Of a stretch of DNA of 64,000 nucleotides, positions 1 through 10,994 are shown in pieces. The stretch spans positions 2,790,001-2,854,000 of the forward strand of contig NZ_CP069535.1 in assembly GCF_016889805.1 (NCBI RefSeq). The letters are read 5' to 3'. A program made the position numbers and the translations under genes. Below the pieces are notes generated by a model. It was given only the letters and a program-made list of their open reading frames with translations. It ran no database searches and was not told the DNA's origin. Position 1 is the stretch's first letter; the number at the start of each line of letters is the position of its first letter. Source of the DNA: Rhodanobacter sp. FDAARGOS 1247. GTDB taxonomy: Bacteria > Pseudomonadota > Gammaproteobacteria > Xanthomonadales > Rhodanobacteraceae.

Positions 1-1444
1 AGCCCTGCTCGCCCAGGCGCTGGGCCCGCAACTGGACATCCGGCTGGTGGAGTCCAGCGAGATCGGCATCGTCGGCGTGGGCGAGGCGACCATTCCGCAG
101 ATCCGCCACGTCAGCCAGTTCCTCGGCATCGACGAGGACGAGTTGCTCAAGGCCAGTCGCGGCACGATCAAGCTCGCGGTGCAGTTCAACGACTGGCGAC
201 GGATCGGCGACTCCTACCTGCACGCGTTCAGCGACATCGGCCTGCCACTGGGCCTGGCCGCGTTCCAGCATTACTGGCTCAGAGGCCGCGAACTGGATCC
301 CGACGCGCCCGACCTGTGGGCGTACTCGATCAACGCCCAAGCCGCCAACGCCAATCGCTTCGCCCGGATGGACAAGGTCGGCGACAGCCCGCTCACCGGC
401 ATCCGCTACGCCTACCACTTCGATGCCGCGCGCTTCGGCCAGCTGCTGCGCCGGCACGCCGAACAGCGCGGGGTGAAACGCACCGACGGCAAGGTGGTCG
501 ACGTCGCGCTGCGCGGCAGCGACGGTTTCATCGAATCGATAAGACTCGACAGCGGCGAGACCATCGCGGGCGACCTGTTCATCGACTGCTCCGGCTTCCG
601 CGGGCTGCTGACCGAAGGCGCGCTGAAGACCGGCTACGACAGCTGGCAACACTGGCTGCCGTGCGACCGCGCCGTGGTGGTCGCCAGCGAACACGGCGAC
701 ACGCTGCGCCCGTACACCCAGGCCAGCGCGCAGCAGGCTGGATGGCAGTGGCGGATTCCGCTGCAGCACCTTGACAGCAACGGCCACGTCTACTGCAGCA
801 GCCACCTCAGCGACGACGAGGCCTGCGCCACCCTGCTCTCCCATCTCGAAGGCCCGATGATCGGCGAGCCACGCCAGCTGCGCTTCCACACCGGCATCCG
901 CAAGCAGGTGTGGAACCGCAACTGCATCGCGATGGGCCTGGCCAGCGGCTTCATCGAACCGCTGGAATCGACCAGCATCCACCTGATGCAGTCCGCGGTC
1001 GGCCGCCTGCTGACGATGTTCCCGGACAAGCACTTCGACCCCGCGCTGATCGCCGAATACAACCGCCAGACGCGTTTCGAATACGAGCGCACGCGCGATT
1101 TCATCGCCCTGCACTACAACGCCACCGAGCGCGACGACACGGCGTTCTGGCGGCAATGCGCCACGATGGCCCTGCCCGAGGGACTGGCCCACCGGATCGA
1201 ACTGTTTCGCCAGAGCGGCCATATCTTCCGCGACGGCGAAGAGCTGTTCACCCCGACCGGCTGGCTGCAGGTGATGATCGGCCAGGGCATCGTTCCTCAG
1301 CGCCATTCGCCACTGGCCGACGGCCTGCCGCAAGCGCAGCTCGGCGAGTTCCTGGGCAATATCCGCACCCTGGTCGACCGCGCCGTGGCCAGCATGCCCG
1401 GCCACGCCGACTTCATCGCCCGCCATTTCAAGGCGGCCGACTGA
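1..1444 (+). CDS. Flavin-dependent tryptophan-halogenase family protein (5' truncated by window edge)
   Basis: The reading frame is open from base 2, so the gene begins upstream; 480 residues are visible and roughly the first 25-30 (the FAD-binding GxGxxG region) are missing. The family uses FADH2, oxygen and halide to form HOCl/HOBr, which reaches the substrate through a catalytic lysine. The expected lysine lies in GTIKLAV (codon 170-172), and the WxWxIP hallmark is intact as WQWRIP (743-760). Other family signatures are GVGEATIP and the FIEPLEST segment near 950-970. It is followed 22 bases later by a GH13 gene on the same strand, inside a glycan locus. Members in such loci have unclear physiological substrates, so 'halogenase' is a family name, not a proven activity. 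A second, divergent paralogue lies at 9245-10825. Confidence 0.85.
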   Translation, partial: ALLAQALGPQLDIRLVESSEIGIVGVGEATIPQIRHVSQFLGIDEDELLKASRGTIKLAVQFNDWRRIGDSYLHAFSDIGLPLGLAAFQHYWLRGRELDPDAPDLWAYSINAQAANANRFARMDKVGDSPLTGIRYAYHFDAARFGQLLRRHAEQRGVKRTDGKVVDVALRGSDGFIESIRLDSGETIAGDLFIDCSGFRGLLTEGALKTGYDSWQHWLPCDRAVVVASEHGDTLRPYTQASAQQAGWQWRIPLQHLDSNGHVYCSSHLSDDEACATLLSHLEGPMIGEPRQLRFHTGIRKQVWNRNCIAMGLASGFIEPLESTSIHLMQSAVGRLLTMFPDKHFDPALIAEYNRQTRFEYERTRDFIALHYNATERDDTAFWRQCATMALPEGLAHRIELFRQSGHIFRDGEELFTPTGWLQVMIGQGIVPQRHSPLADGLPQAQLGEFLGNIRTLVDRAVASMPGHADFIARHFKAAD

Positions 1445-1466
1445 TCCGCAACTGCTGGAGTCGCAG

Positions 1467-2999
1467 ATGATCCGTTACCTGCTGTTGGCACTGCTGATCC
1501 TCGGCACGACGTTGCCCGCGGCGGCAGCGCGTCCGTCACTGGATCCGGCCGGCTCCGGCGTCTGGTACGAGATCTTCGTGCGCAGCTGGGCCGACACCGA
1601 CGGCGACGGCATCGGCGACCTCAACGGTGTCACCGCGAAGCTCGACTACCTGCAGTCGCTCGGCGTCAGCGGCATCTGGCTGATGCCGATCAATCCCTCG
1701 CCCAGCTACCACGGCTACGACGTCACCGATTACTACGGCATCAATCCGCAGTACGGCACGATGGTCGACTTCGAGCGCCTGCTGCGCGAGGCGCACCGAC
1801 GCCACATCAAGGTGATCATCGACCTGGTGATCAACCACACCAGCGACCGGCACCCGTGGTTCATCGCCGCCCGCGATCCCGCCGATCCGCATCACGACTG
1901 GTACGGCTGGGCCGGTCCGCACACCGACCTGCACGCCGAGGACGCCGCGGGCGCGCAGGCCTGGCACGCGCTCGGCAAGGCGCACTACCTGGGCGACTTC
2001 TCCGCCAACATGCCCGACCTCGACTACGACACGCCGGCGGTGCGCAGGGAGATGGTCAAGCTCGGCCGGTACTGGCTGAAGAAAGGCGTCGATGGCTTCC
2101 GCCTCGACGCGGCCCAGCACATCTACTACGACTTCAAGGCGGACATGGACAATCCGCTGACGCTGCAGAAGAACCTCGCCTGGTGGTCGGAATTCCGTCG
2201 CGGCCTGGACGCGGTGAACCCTGCGGCCTACGTCGTCGGCGAAGTGACCCGCGACTCCGCCGATGCACTGGCGCCGTACTTCAAACCGCTCAACGCGGTG
2301 TTCGACTTTCCGCTGGCGGTGCAATTGATCGACAGCGCGCGCGATGAACGCGCCGGTGAGCTCGGTGCGTTGCTCGCGCGCACCGATACCGTCTATCGCA
2401 AGGTCGCCGGCAAGTCCGGCGTCGATGCGCCATTCCTGTCCAATCACGACCAGGACCGCGTGATGAGCCAGCTCGACGGCAACGCGCAACACATGCGCAT
2501 GGCCGCCGCGATGCTGCTCACCCTGCCCGGCCATCCATTCGTCTACTACGGCGAGGAGCTGGGCATGCGCGGCAGGAAACCCGACCCGGATTTGCGCGAG
2601 CCGATGCGCTGGCACCGCGATCCGCAGGGCACGGGCGAGACGCACTGGAAAGCCTTCAGCGCCGGCGATGGCCCCGCGGTCTCGGTGGAGGCACAGCGAC
2701 ACGACGACGATTCGCTGCTGCACTACTACACGACGCTGATCGGCTGGCGCCGCCAGGTCGCGGCGCTGCGCGACGGCGCCATCCGCGAATATCCCCAGAC
2801 CAATCCGCACATCGCCGCCTGGCAACTCGACGACGACGCCAGCCACGTGTTGGTGCTGCACAACCTGTCCGGGCAGACGCAACAGGTGCCGCTGGGCACC
2901 AGCCGATTCCGCACGCTGCGGCTGCACAGCAAACCCGACACCACGCTGCAGCGCCAGCGGCTTTCCCTGCCACCGTATTCCAGCGCGATCCTGGACTGA
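1467..2999 (+). CDS. Secreted GH13 alpha-amylase-family glycosidase
   Basis: 510 residues with an N-terminal signal peptide (hydrophobic LLLALLILG core, cleavage after AAA). The (beta/alpha)8 GH13 motifs are all present: region I DLVINH, region II GFRLDAA with nucleophile Asp214, acid/base Glu259 in VVGEV, and transition-state Asp328 in SNHDQD. The overall layout resembles alpha-glucosidase/oligo-1,6-glucosidase-like GH13 enzymes more than large endo-amylases. It probably acts on maltodextrins in the periplasm. A GGAG Shine-Dalgarno motif precedes the ATG. It sits 22 bases after the halogenase-like gene and 24 bases before the GH31 gene, so the three are likely co-transcribed. Exact substrate (trehalose, maltose, isomaltose) cannot be read from sequence. 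Confidence 0.9.
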   Translation: MIRYLLLALLILGTTLPAAAARPSLDPAGSGVWYEIFVRSWADTDGDGIGDLNGVTAKLDYLQSLGVSGIWLMPINPSPSYHGYDVTDYYGINPQYGTMVDFERLLREAHRRHIKVIIDLVINHTSDRHPWFIAARDPADPHHDWYGWAGPHTDLHAEDAAGAQAWHALGKAHYLGDFSANMPDLDYDTPAVRREMVKLGRYWLKKGVDGFRLDAAQHIYYDFKADMDNPLTLQKNLAWWSEFRRGLDAVNPAAYVVGEVTRDSADALAPYFKPLNAVFDFPLAVQLIDSARDERAGELGALLARTDTVYRKVAGKSGVDAPFLSNHDQDRVMSQLDGNAQHMRMAAAMLLTLPGHPFVYYGEELGMRGRKPDPDLREPMRWHRDPQGTGETHWKAFSAGDGPAVSVEAQRHDDDSLLHYYTTLIGWRRQVAALRDGAIREYPQTNPHIAAWQLDDDASHVLVLHNLSGQTQQVPLGTSRFRTLRLHSKPDTTLQRQRLSLPPYSSAILD

Positions 3000-3023
3000 G
3001 CCTTGATCCACGAGGAACCCCGC

Positions 3024-5399
3024 ATGACATCCCCTCCCCGCAAAATCGGTCGGCGCGCAAACGCCTGGTTGTGGCTCGGCCTCGCCCTCGCCCCGGCCGC
3101 CAACTTCGCCGCGACCGCTCCCGCGTCGACCCCGCAGGCACCCCGCATGGCACAACTCGTCGACCACGCCATCGCGATCGATCTCGGCACCGATCGTCTG
3201 GACGTCCGTTTCGTGGCACCCGGCATCGTGCACATCCACGCCACGCGAGACGGCCATGCCGCTGCGCCGACGCCGATACTCGACCCCGCCGGCCGCCGAT
3301 CGACGTTTGCAGAGGTTCGCGGCACGCAGCTGGCGGACGGCATGACCCTCGCCTCCGCGGTCGCCTCGGTGCGCTGGAACCGGCAGACGCACCAGCTGCA
3401 GATCGACGACGCGCAACGGCATCCGCTGCTGCGCATCGACACCGACGCCCTGCGCCAGGGCAGGCTCGACGCGAAGCACGATGCCAGCGACGCGCTGTAC
3501 GGCATCGGCGGCTACAACGCGACCGAGGATGCCTCCGCCGGCCTGCTGCGCAGCGGCACGCTGCAGGCGAAATCCGGCGAGCAGGGCCACGCTGGCGCGC
3601 CGTTCGTGTGGAGCACCGCCGGCTACGGCGTGCTGCTGGACAGCGACGGCGCCACATTCGCGCTGCAGCCTGGCACGATCGCCGCCAGCAGTCCGCGCAA
3701 GGATACGGACGTCTATATCCTGCTCGGCACGCCCGCGCAGATCTTCGACTCGCTGGCCCAGCTCAGCGGCCGCACGCCGCTGTTCCCGAAGTGGGCGATG
3801 GGCTTCACCAACAGCCAGTGGGGCATCGACCAGAAGGAACTGCTGCAGATCGTCGACACCTACCGCGCAAGGCACATCCCGATCGACAACATCACGCTGG
3901 ACTTCGACTGGAAGGCCTGGGGCGAGGACGACTACGGCGAGTTCCGCTGGAACCCGACCAAGTTTCCCGACGGCCCCAGCGGCGCCTTGAAGAAGCAGAT
4001 GGACGCCCGCGGCATCCGCCTGACCGGCATCATGAAGCCGCGCATCCACGTCGACACGGTGGAAGGGCGCTACGCCACCGCCCACGACTTCTGGGTGCCC
4101 GGCGAGAAAGTCAGCGACGACTATTTCTCGCACAAGCCGGTGAAGAACATCGACTTCGACATCCCCGCCGCACGCCAGTGGTTCGGCGAGCTGGCGATCA
4201 AGTACGGCTACGACGACGGCATCGCTGGCTGGTGGAACGACGAGGCCGACACCACCGGCAGCGACACCGAGTTCATGAACATGCAGCGCGCGCTGTACGA
4301 CAGCCAGCGCGCGGTCTCGAACCAACGCGTGTGGTCGATCAACCGCAACTTCTGGCTCGGTTCGCAGCGCTACGCGTACGGCCTGTGGTCCGGCGACATC
4401 GACACCGGTTTCGCCAGCATGGCCGGCCAGCGCGCGCGCATGCTCAGCGCGATCGACGTGGGTGCGATGCAATGGGGCATGGACGGCGGCGGTTTCCGCA
4501 ACGGCACGCCGACGCCGGAGAACTACGCGCGCTGGATCCAGTTCGGCGCGTTCACGCCGATCTTCCGCGTGCACGGCGAGCTGGGCCAGAAGCGCCAGCC
4601 GTGGGTGTACGGCCCCGTCGCCGAAAAGGCCGCGACCGCGGCGATCCGCCTGCGCTACGCGCTGATCCCGTACATCTACAGCTACGAGCACGCGCGTCGC
4701 GTCGACGGCGTCGGCCTGGTGCGCCCGCTGCTGTTCGACTGGCCGCACGATGCCCAGGTGCGCAACGACGTCGACAGCTGGCTGTTCGGCGACTGGCTGC
4801 TGGCGTCGCCGGTAGTGGAACAGGGCCAGACCGCGAAGGACGTCTATCTGCCCGCCGGCCGCTGGATCGACTGGTTCAGCGGCAAGGCCTACGACGGCGG
4901 CCAGACCATCCACCTGGCGATCGACAGCAAGACGTGGAGTGACATCCCGCTGTTCATCCGCGACGGCGCGATCATCCCGAATCGTTCGCCCGAGGATTAC
5001 GTCGGTCAGCACCCGCTGACCGAGCTCGGCGTCGACATCTTCCCCGCCGCGCAGCGCAGCACGTTCGACTACTACGACGACGACGGCACGACCTACGACT
5101 ACGAACACGGCGCGTACTTCCTGCAGCCGCTGTCGGCGCAGCGCAAGGGCGACACGGTGCAACTGGACATCGCCGCCGCGAGCGGCAGCTTCAAGCCGGC
5201 ACTGCGCTACTACCTGCTGAAGGTCCACGGCAGCGCGGCGACCCGCGTCGGCCAGCTGAAATCCTTCGCGGACCTGCACGCGCTGGAGCAGGCGGACGGC
5301 GAAGGCTGGGCCAGCGGCCACGACCGCTACGGCGACGTCACCTGGGTGCGGGTCGCCGCCGCACGCGCCGCCGAGCTCACCCTCAACCTGAATCCATGA
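3024..5399 (+). CDS. GH31 family alpha-glucosidase, exported
   Basis: 791 residues starting at the ATG at 3024, chosen because GAGGAA lies 6 bases upstream; an in-frame TTG at 3003 is a weaker option. After a basic start (RKIGRR) comes a hydrophobic signal region ending near AANFAAT. The N-terminal beta domain is followed by the GH31 barrel, with the probable nucleophile Asp406 in WWNDEAD and the acid/base Asp458 in WSGDID, then a C-terminal beta-sandwich region. GH31 enzymes release glucose or xylose from the non-reducing end of alpha-linked oligosaccharides by a retaining mechanism. In this context alpha-glucosidase acting on maltodextrins produced by the neighbouring GH13 enzymes is most likely; alpha-xylosidase is not excluded. 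Confidence 0.9.
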   Translation: MTSPPRKIGRRANAWLWLGLALAPAANFAATAPASTPQAPRMAQLVDHAIAIDLGTDRLDVRFVAPGIVHIHATRDGHAAAPTPILDPAGRRSTFAEVRGTQLADGMTLASAVASVRWNRQTHQLQIDDAQRHPLLRIDTDALRQGRLDAKHDASDALYGIGGYNATEDASAGLLRSGTLQAKSGEQGHAGAPFVWSTAGYGVLLDSDGATFALQPGTIAASSPRKDTDVYILLGTPAQIFDSLAQLSGRTPLFPKWAMGFTNSQWGIDQKELLQIVDTYRARHIPIDNITLDFDWKAWGEDDYGEFRWNPTKFPDGPSGALKKQMDARGIRLTGIMKPRIHVDTVEGRYATAHDFWVPGEKVSDDYFSHKPVKNIDFDIPAARQWFGELAIKYGYDDGIAGWWNDEADTTGSDTEFMNMQRALYDSQRAVSNQRVWSINRNFWLGSQRYAYGLWSGDIDTGFASMAGQRARMLSAIDVGAMQWGMDGGGFRNGTPTPENYARWIQFGAFTPIFRVHGELGQKRQPWVYGPVAEKAATAAIRLRYALIPYIYSYEHARRVDGVGLVRPLLFDWPHDAQVRNDVDSWLFGDWLLASPVVEQGQTAKDVYLPAGRWIDWFSGKAYDGGQTIHLAIDSKTWSDIPLFIRDGAIIPNRSPEDYVGQHPLTELGVDIFPAAQRSTFDYYDDDGTTYDYEHGAYFLQPLSAQRKGDTVQLDIAAASGSFKPALRYYLLKVHGSAATRVGQLKSFADLHALEQADGEGWASGHDRYGDVTWVRVAAARAAELTLNLNP

Positions 5400-7490
<2,091 letters not shown>

Positions 7491-7504
7491 TTCCGGCCCG
7501 GGGC

Positions 7505-7530
7505 GGCGCGTGGCGCATGGGCCACGCGCC
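7505..7530 (+). terminator. GC-rich hairpin after the GH13 gene
   Basis: A perfect 10-bp inverted repeat (GGCGCGTGGC / GCCACGCGCC) with a 6-base loop begins 14 bases after the GH13 stop codon. There is no T tract, so it may only stabilise the 3' end or assist Rho-dependent termination. Confidence 0.45.
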
Positions 7531-7568
7531 GCTGGACGCCGCCCCTCGCGCGTAGGAAACTGGCCCGC

Positions 7569-7586
7569 GATGTAAACGTTTACATC
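7569..7586. promoter_or_regulatory. Box C: perfect 18-bp LacI-type operator upstream of GH39 gene
   Basis: The sequence GATGTAAACGTTTACATC is a perfect palindrome with the central CG typical of LacI/GalR-family operators and the TGTAAACGTTTACA core of the GalR type. It lies 66 bases before the GH39 start codon and differs from the other two operator types in the window. The cognate regulator cannot be assigned here. Confidence 0.65.
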
Positions 7587-7651
7587 CTGCTGGTTGCCGG
7601 CTTCCTCTGCAGCATCCCCGCGCCACCCCACGCGTCGAACAGGATCTCGCC

Positions 7652-9205
7652 ATGACTCTTTCCGCCTCGCTTCGCCACCTGGCCCTGGGCTTTTGCGCGA
7701 CCGCCCTGCTGCTCGGCGGCACGGCCAGCGCCACGCCGCCCGCGACCACCATCAGCCTGCGCATCGACGCGCAGGCGCAGGGCACGCCCTTTCCCCATTT
7801 CTGGGAACAGATGCTGGGCTCCGGCCGCGCCGCGCTGGCGCTGCGCGATGACTACCGCAAGGACCTGGACGCCGTGCACCAGGCCACCGGGGTCGGCTAC
7901 ATCCGCTTCCACGGCATCCTCGACCACGACGTGGGCCTGATCCAGCGCGATGCGCAGGGAAAGATCTCCTACAACTTCTCCTACATCGACCAGATCTACG
8001 ACGGCCTGCTCGAACACGGCTTCAAGCCGTTCGTGGAACTCGGCTTCATGCCGCCGGAACTGACCTCCGACCCGGCCGCGCTGCATCCGTTCTGGTATCA
8101 CCCGAACATCGCGCCGCCGAAGGACTACGCCGAGTGGGACGCGATGATCGACGCGCTGGCCAGGCACCTGGTCGAGCGTTACGGCATCGATGAAGTGGCC
8201 AGCTGGTACTTCGAGGTATGGAACGAGCCGAACATCGGCTTCTGGGTCGGCAAGCCCGCGCAGTCCAGCTACTTCACCCTGTACGACCATACCGCTCACG
8301 CGCTCAAGGCGGTCAGCCCGCGCATCCGCGTGGGTGGCCCGGCCACGGCCCAGGCGGCGTGGGCCGCCGACTTCCTCGCCCACACGCACGAGAACAACGT
8401 GCCGGTCGACTTCGTCAGCACGCACGTCTACGGCGACGACACCGCCGACAACGTGTTCCACACCAGCGAGAACATTCAGCGCCGTGACATGGTCTGCCGC
8501 TCGGTCGACAAGGTGCACCGGGAAATCGCCGCCTCGCCCTACCCGCACATGCCGCTGATCTTCAGCGAGTACAACGCCAGCTACGCGAACCTGCCCAACG
8601 TCACCGACACCGTGTTCATGGGCCCGTGGCTGGCCAACACCATCCGCGAGTGCGCGGGCAAGGTCGAGGTGATGAGCTACTGGTCGTTCTCCGACGTGTT
8701 CGAGGAACAGGGCATCGTGCGCAATCCTTTCTACGGCGGCTTCGGCCTGATCGCCGCCAACCGCATTCCCAAGCCCGCGTTCAACGCGTTCGCGATCCTG
8801 CACAAGCTGGGCGGACAGCGGCTGGCCGTCGCCTCCGACTCCGCCCTGGTCACCCGGCGCGATGACGGCACGCTGGTGATCGCGCTGTGGAATTACGCCC
8901 CGCCGGTGGGCGATACCGCCAGCTACACGCCGGGCAGGCCCGCCGGCAGCACGAAGCACTTCAGCCTCGACGTGCGGCACCTGCCCGCCGCCGCCCGCGC
9001 CACCGTGTGGCGCGTCGATGAAACCCATGGCAACGCGGTCGCCGCGTTCGACCGCATGGGCCGTCCCGACTCGCCCAGCCGCGCGCAGATCGTGCAACTG
9101 CGCGAAGCGGGCAAGCTGGCCGCGCCGGAGTCGATCGACCTGCGCGACGGCAAGCTCGCGGTCGACGTGCCGGTGCAGGGCCTGGTGGTGATCGAGCTGC
9201 GCTGA
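7652..9205 (+). CDS. Secreted GH39 family glycosidase (beta-xylosidase-like)
   Basis: 517 residues with a signal peptide (FCATALLLGGTASA). The (beta/alpha)8 clan-A layout is clear: acid/base Glu192 in WNEPN and nucleophile Glu306 in FSEYN, 114 residues apart as expected for GH39 xylosidases. A conserved WSFSD segment follows, then a C-terminal beta domain. GH39 enzymes are retaining and most often hydrolyse beta-xylosides, less often alpha-L-iduronides or beta-glucosides. A perfect LacI-type palindrome (box C) lies just upstream, and the gene is convergent with the halogenase-like gene at 9245, so it is probably a single-gene transcription unit responding to a different sugar from its neighbours. 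Confidence 0.87.
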   Translation: MTLSASLRHLALGFCATALLLGGTASATPPATTISLRIDAQAQGTPFPHFWEQMLGSGRAALALRDDYRKDLDAVHQATGVGYIRFHGILDHDVGLIQRDAQGKISYNFSYIDQIYDGLLEHGFKPFVELGFMPPELTSDPAALHPFWYHPNIAPPKDYAEWDAMIDALARHLVERYGIDEVASWYFEVWNEPNIGFWVGKPAQSSYFTLYDHTAHALKAVSPRIRVGGPATAQAAWAADFLAHTHENNVPVDFVSTHVYGDDTADNVFHTSENIQRRDMVCRSVDKVHREIAASPYPHMPLIFSEYNASYANLPNVTDTVFMGPWLANTIRECAGKVEVMSYWSFSDVFEEQGIVRNPFYGGFGLIAANRIPKPAFNAFAILHKLGGQRLAVASDSALVTRRDDGTLVIALWNYAPPVGDTASYTPGRPAGSTKHFSLDVRHLPAAARATVWRVDETHGNAVAAFDRMGRPDSPSRAQIVQLREAGKLAAPESIDLRDGKLAVDVPVQGLVVIELR

Positions 9206-9244
9206 AGCGGTCCCGACAGCGCAGCGCGACGGACGAGCTCCGCC

Positions 9245-10825
9245 CTAGGCGGCAAAGCCCTCGTGCTGCGCCGTCCGCTGCGCGTGCTCGCGGCACAACT
9301 GCTCGACCAGGGTGCGATGGTCGGGCAGATCGACAAGTGCATGGCCGGCCATCTCGCGGATCATCGCGAACTCGCGCTGCGCCGCCGCCATCTGCGGATA
9401 CGCGCTGCGCATCGGCTCCAGGTCGGTCCTGAATTCCATGCCGTACAGCACGTACTGCCAGCTGCACGGCAGGAACATCTCCAGGTCGGTGACGAAGTCC
9501 AGCCGGTGCGGCGGGCGATGCCGCCACAGCGCCAGGCGGTCCTGCAGCGTCTGCGGGATGCTGGCGGGGTCGGCGTTGTCGATCCAGAACGCGTGGTCGC
9601 GCCGCTGCGACAGGCAGTAGTGCATCTTGATGAAGTCGATGATGCGCTCGTAGCGCGCCACCATCATCTGGTTGTAATGGCGCGCGCTGCGTTCCATGTC
9701 ATCGAGGTCACCGGGCAGCAGATGGGTGATCAGGTAGGCGCCCAGTTCGACCAGGGCGATGCCGGTGGATTCCAGCGGCTCGACGAAGCCGCCGGCCAGG
9801 CCCACCGCCACGCAGTTGCGCCGCCAGTGCTCGGGCCGGTAGCCGGTCTCGAACTTGATGTGCAGCGCGTCCAGCCCCGCCGCCTGCTCGCCCACGTAGC
9901 GGCGGATCACTTCCTCCGCACGCGTCGCATCGGTATGTCGCGACGAGTAGACGTAGCCGATGCCGCGGCGTTTCTGCAGGCCGATGTCCCAGATCCAGCC
10001 GGCCTCCTGCGCGGTGGCGCGGGTGAACGGCAGGATCGGCGCATCCGGCCGCGCATATGGCACCTGCAGCGCCACCGCGCGATCGCCGAACAGCACGTCG
10101 CGCCGGCTGTGGAATGGCGACTGCATCGCGCCGCCGACCAGCGCTCCGCGCAGGCCGGTGCAATCCACGTACAGGTCGGCGCGCAGCTCGCCGATCTCGC
10201 GGGTGACGATGCGATCGATCGCGCCGGATTCGTCCAGCTCCGCCCGCTCCACCGTGGCCAGATGACGGGTGACGCCAAGCTCCTGGCCATGCTCGGCCAG
10301 TACCCTGGCGAAGCAGGCCGCATCGAAGTGATAGGCGTGGTTCATCGGCCCCTGGTAGTCGGGGTCGCCGGCCCGCTTCGGCGCGTGCCCCTGTTCGATC
10401 AGGCGCTGCTGCATGCTCACCGCCTCGGCGAACGACATGCCTTCGGGCGCACCGCCCAGCAACCAGTACGGCAACAGCTCCGGGCTGCCGGGGCGTTGGC
10501 TGGGCTGGCTGAAAGGATGGAAGAAGCGATCCGCACCCGCCTCGCCGGGCGGGCGCACCCAGTTCACGTACTGGATGCCCTGCTTGTAGGTCGCGGTGGC
10601 GCCCACCAGGAACCGCCGCTCGTCCAGGCCGATCGCGGCCAGGGTGCCGCGGATCGAGGGGAACGTGGCCTCGCCCACGCCGAGCAGGCCGATGTTCGGC
10701 GACTCCACCAGCTCGACCCGGATGCTGCCGGGCGCGGCGCTGTTGAGCGTTTTGGCGAGGTAACAAGCGGTGAGCCAGCCGGCCGTGCCGCCGCCCACCA
10801 CCAGGATCTTCTGAATGCGTGACAT
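9245..10825 (-). CDS. Flavin-dependent tryptophan-halogenase family protein
   Basis: 526 residues from the ATG at 10825, which has GGAGGGG upstream; longer in-frame extensions would run through the operators. The N-terminus carries the FAD-binding VVGGGTAGW motif, and the catalytic lysine is present in ATYKQGIQY. The usual WxWxIP signature reads WIWDIG, so the final proline is glycine, which may alter the substrate pocket or flavin-halide channel. It diverges from a TonB-dependent receptor gene across twin box A operators, an arrangement common in Xanthomonadales and Caulobacter glycan loci. The role may be linked to modification of a transported or receptor-bound aromatic compound, but that is inference; the substrate is unknown. 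Confidence 0.87.
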   Translation of the reverse strand: MSRIQKILVVGGGTAGWLTACYLAKTLNSAAPGSIRVELVESPNIGLLGVGEATFPSIRGTLAAIGLDERRFLVGATATYKQGIQYVNWVRPPGEAGADRFFHPFSQPSQRPGSPELLPYWLLGGAPEGMSFAEAVSMQQRLIEQGHAPKRAGDPDYQGPMNHAYHFDAACFARVLAEHGQELGVTRHLATVERAELDESGAIDRIVTREIGELRADLYVDCTGLRGALVGGAMQSPFHSRRDVLFGDRAVALQVPYARPDAPILPFTRATAQEAGWIWDIGLQKRRGIGYVYSSRHTDATRAEEVIRRYVGEQAAGLDALHIKFETGYRPEHWRRNCVAVGLAGGFVEPLESTGIALVELGAYLITHLLPGDLDDMERSARHYNQMMVARYERIIDFIKMHYCLSQRRDHAFWIDNADPASIPQTLQDRLALWRHRPPHRLDFVTDLEMFLPCSWQYVLYGMEFRTDLEPMRSAYPQMAAAQREFAMIREMAGHALVDLPDHRTLVEQLCREHAQRTAQHEGFAA

Positions 10826-10893
10826 CTCGCCCCTCCGCGGCTTGTTGCGGAGCAACAAGCCAAGCATGGAAATTCGCAGTAGGATCGGCCCCG

Positions 10894-10909
10894 ATGACAG
10901 CGCTGTCAT
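10894..10909. promoter_or_regulatory. Box A copy 1: LacI-type operator
   Basis: ATGACAGCGCTGTCAT is a perfect 16-bp palindrome with central CG-containing symmetry typical of LacI-family operators. It sits in the divergent promoter region between the halogenase-like gene and the TonB receptor, 21 bp centre to centre (two helical turns) from copy 2. Confidence 0.75.
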
Positions 10910-10915
10910 ACATTT

Positions 10916-10929
10916 TGACAGCGCTGTCA
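10916..10929. promoter_or_regulatory. Box A copy 2: LacI-type operator overlapping a -35-like hexamer
   Basis: TGACAGCGCTGTCA is a perfect 14-bp palindrome. The bases TTGACA at 10915-10920 match the sigma70 -35 consensus for the receptor direction, so a repressor bound here would cover the promoter. A good -10 hexamer at ideal spacing was not seen; CACAAT at 10935 is the nearest candidate. Confidence 0.75.
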
Positions 10930-10994
10930 TTCAGCACAATAGCGCATGTCCGCGACCACTGCATGTCCACGACGATCTTTGGGGAGAGGGTGAA

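Noticed and set aside
1536..5321. A very long minus-strand open frame opposite the GH13 and GH31 genes
   Set aside because: It is a low-information frame rich in R, A, V and Q, typical of the strand opposite high-GC genes. The plus-strand genes have full catalytic motifs and signal peptides.
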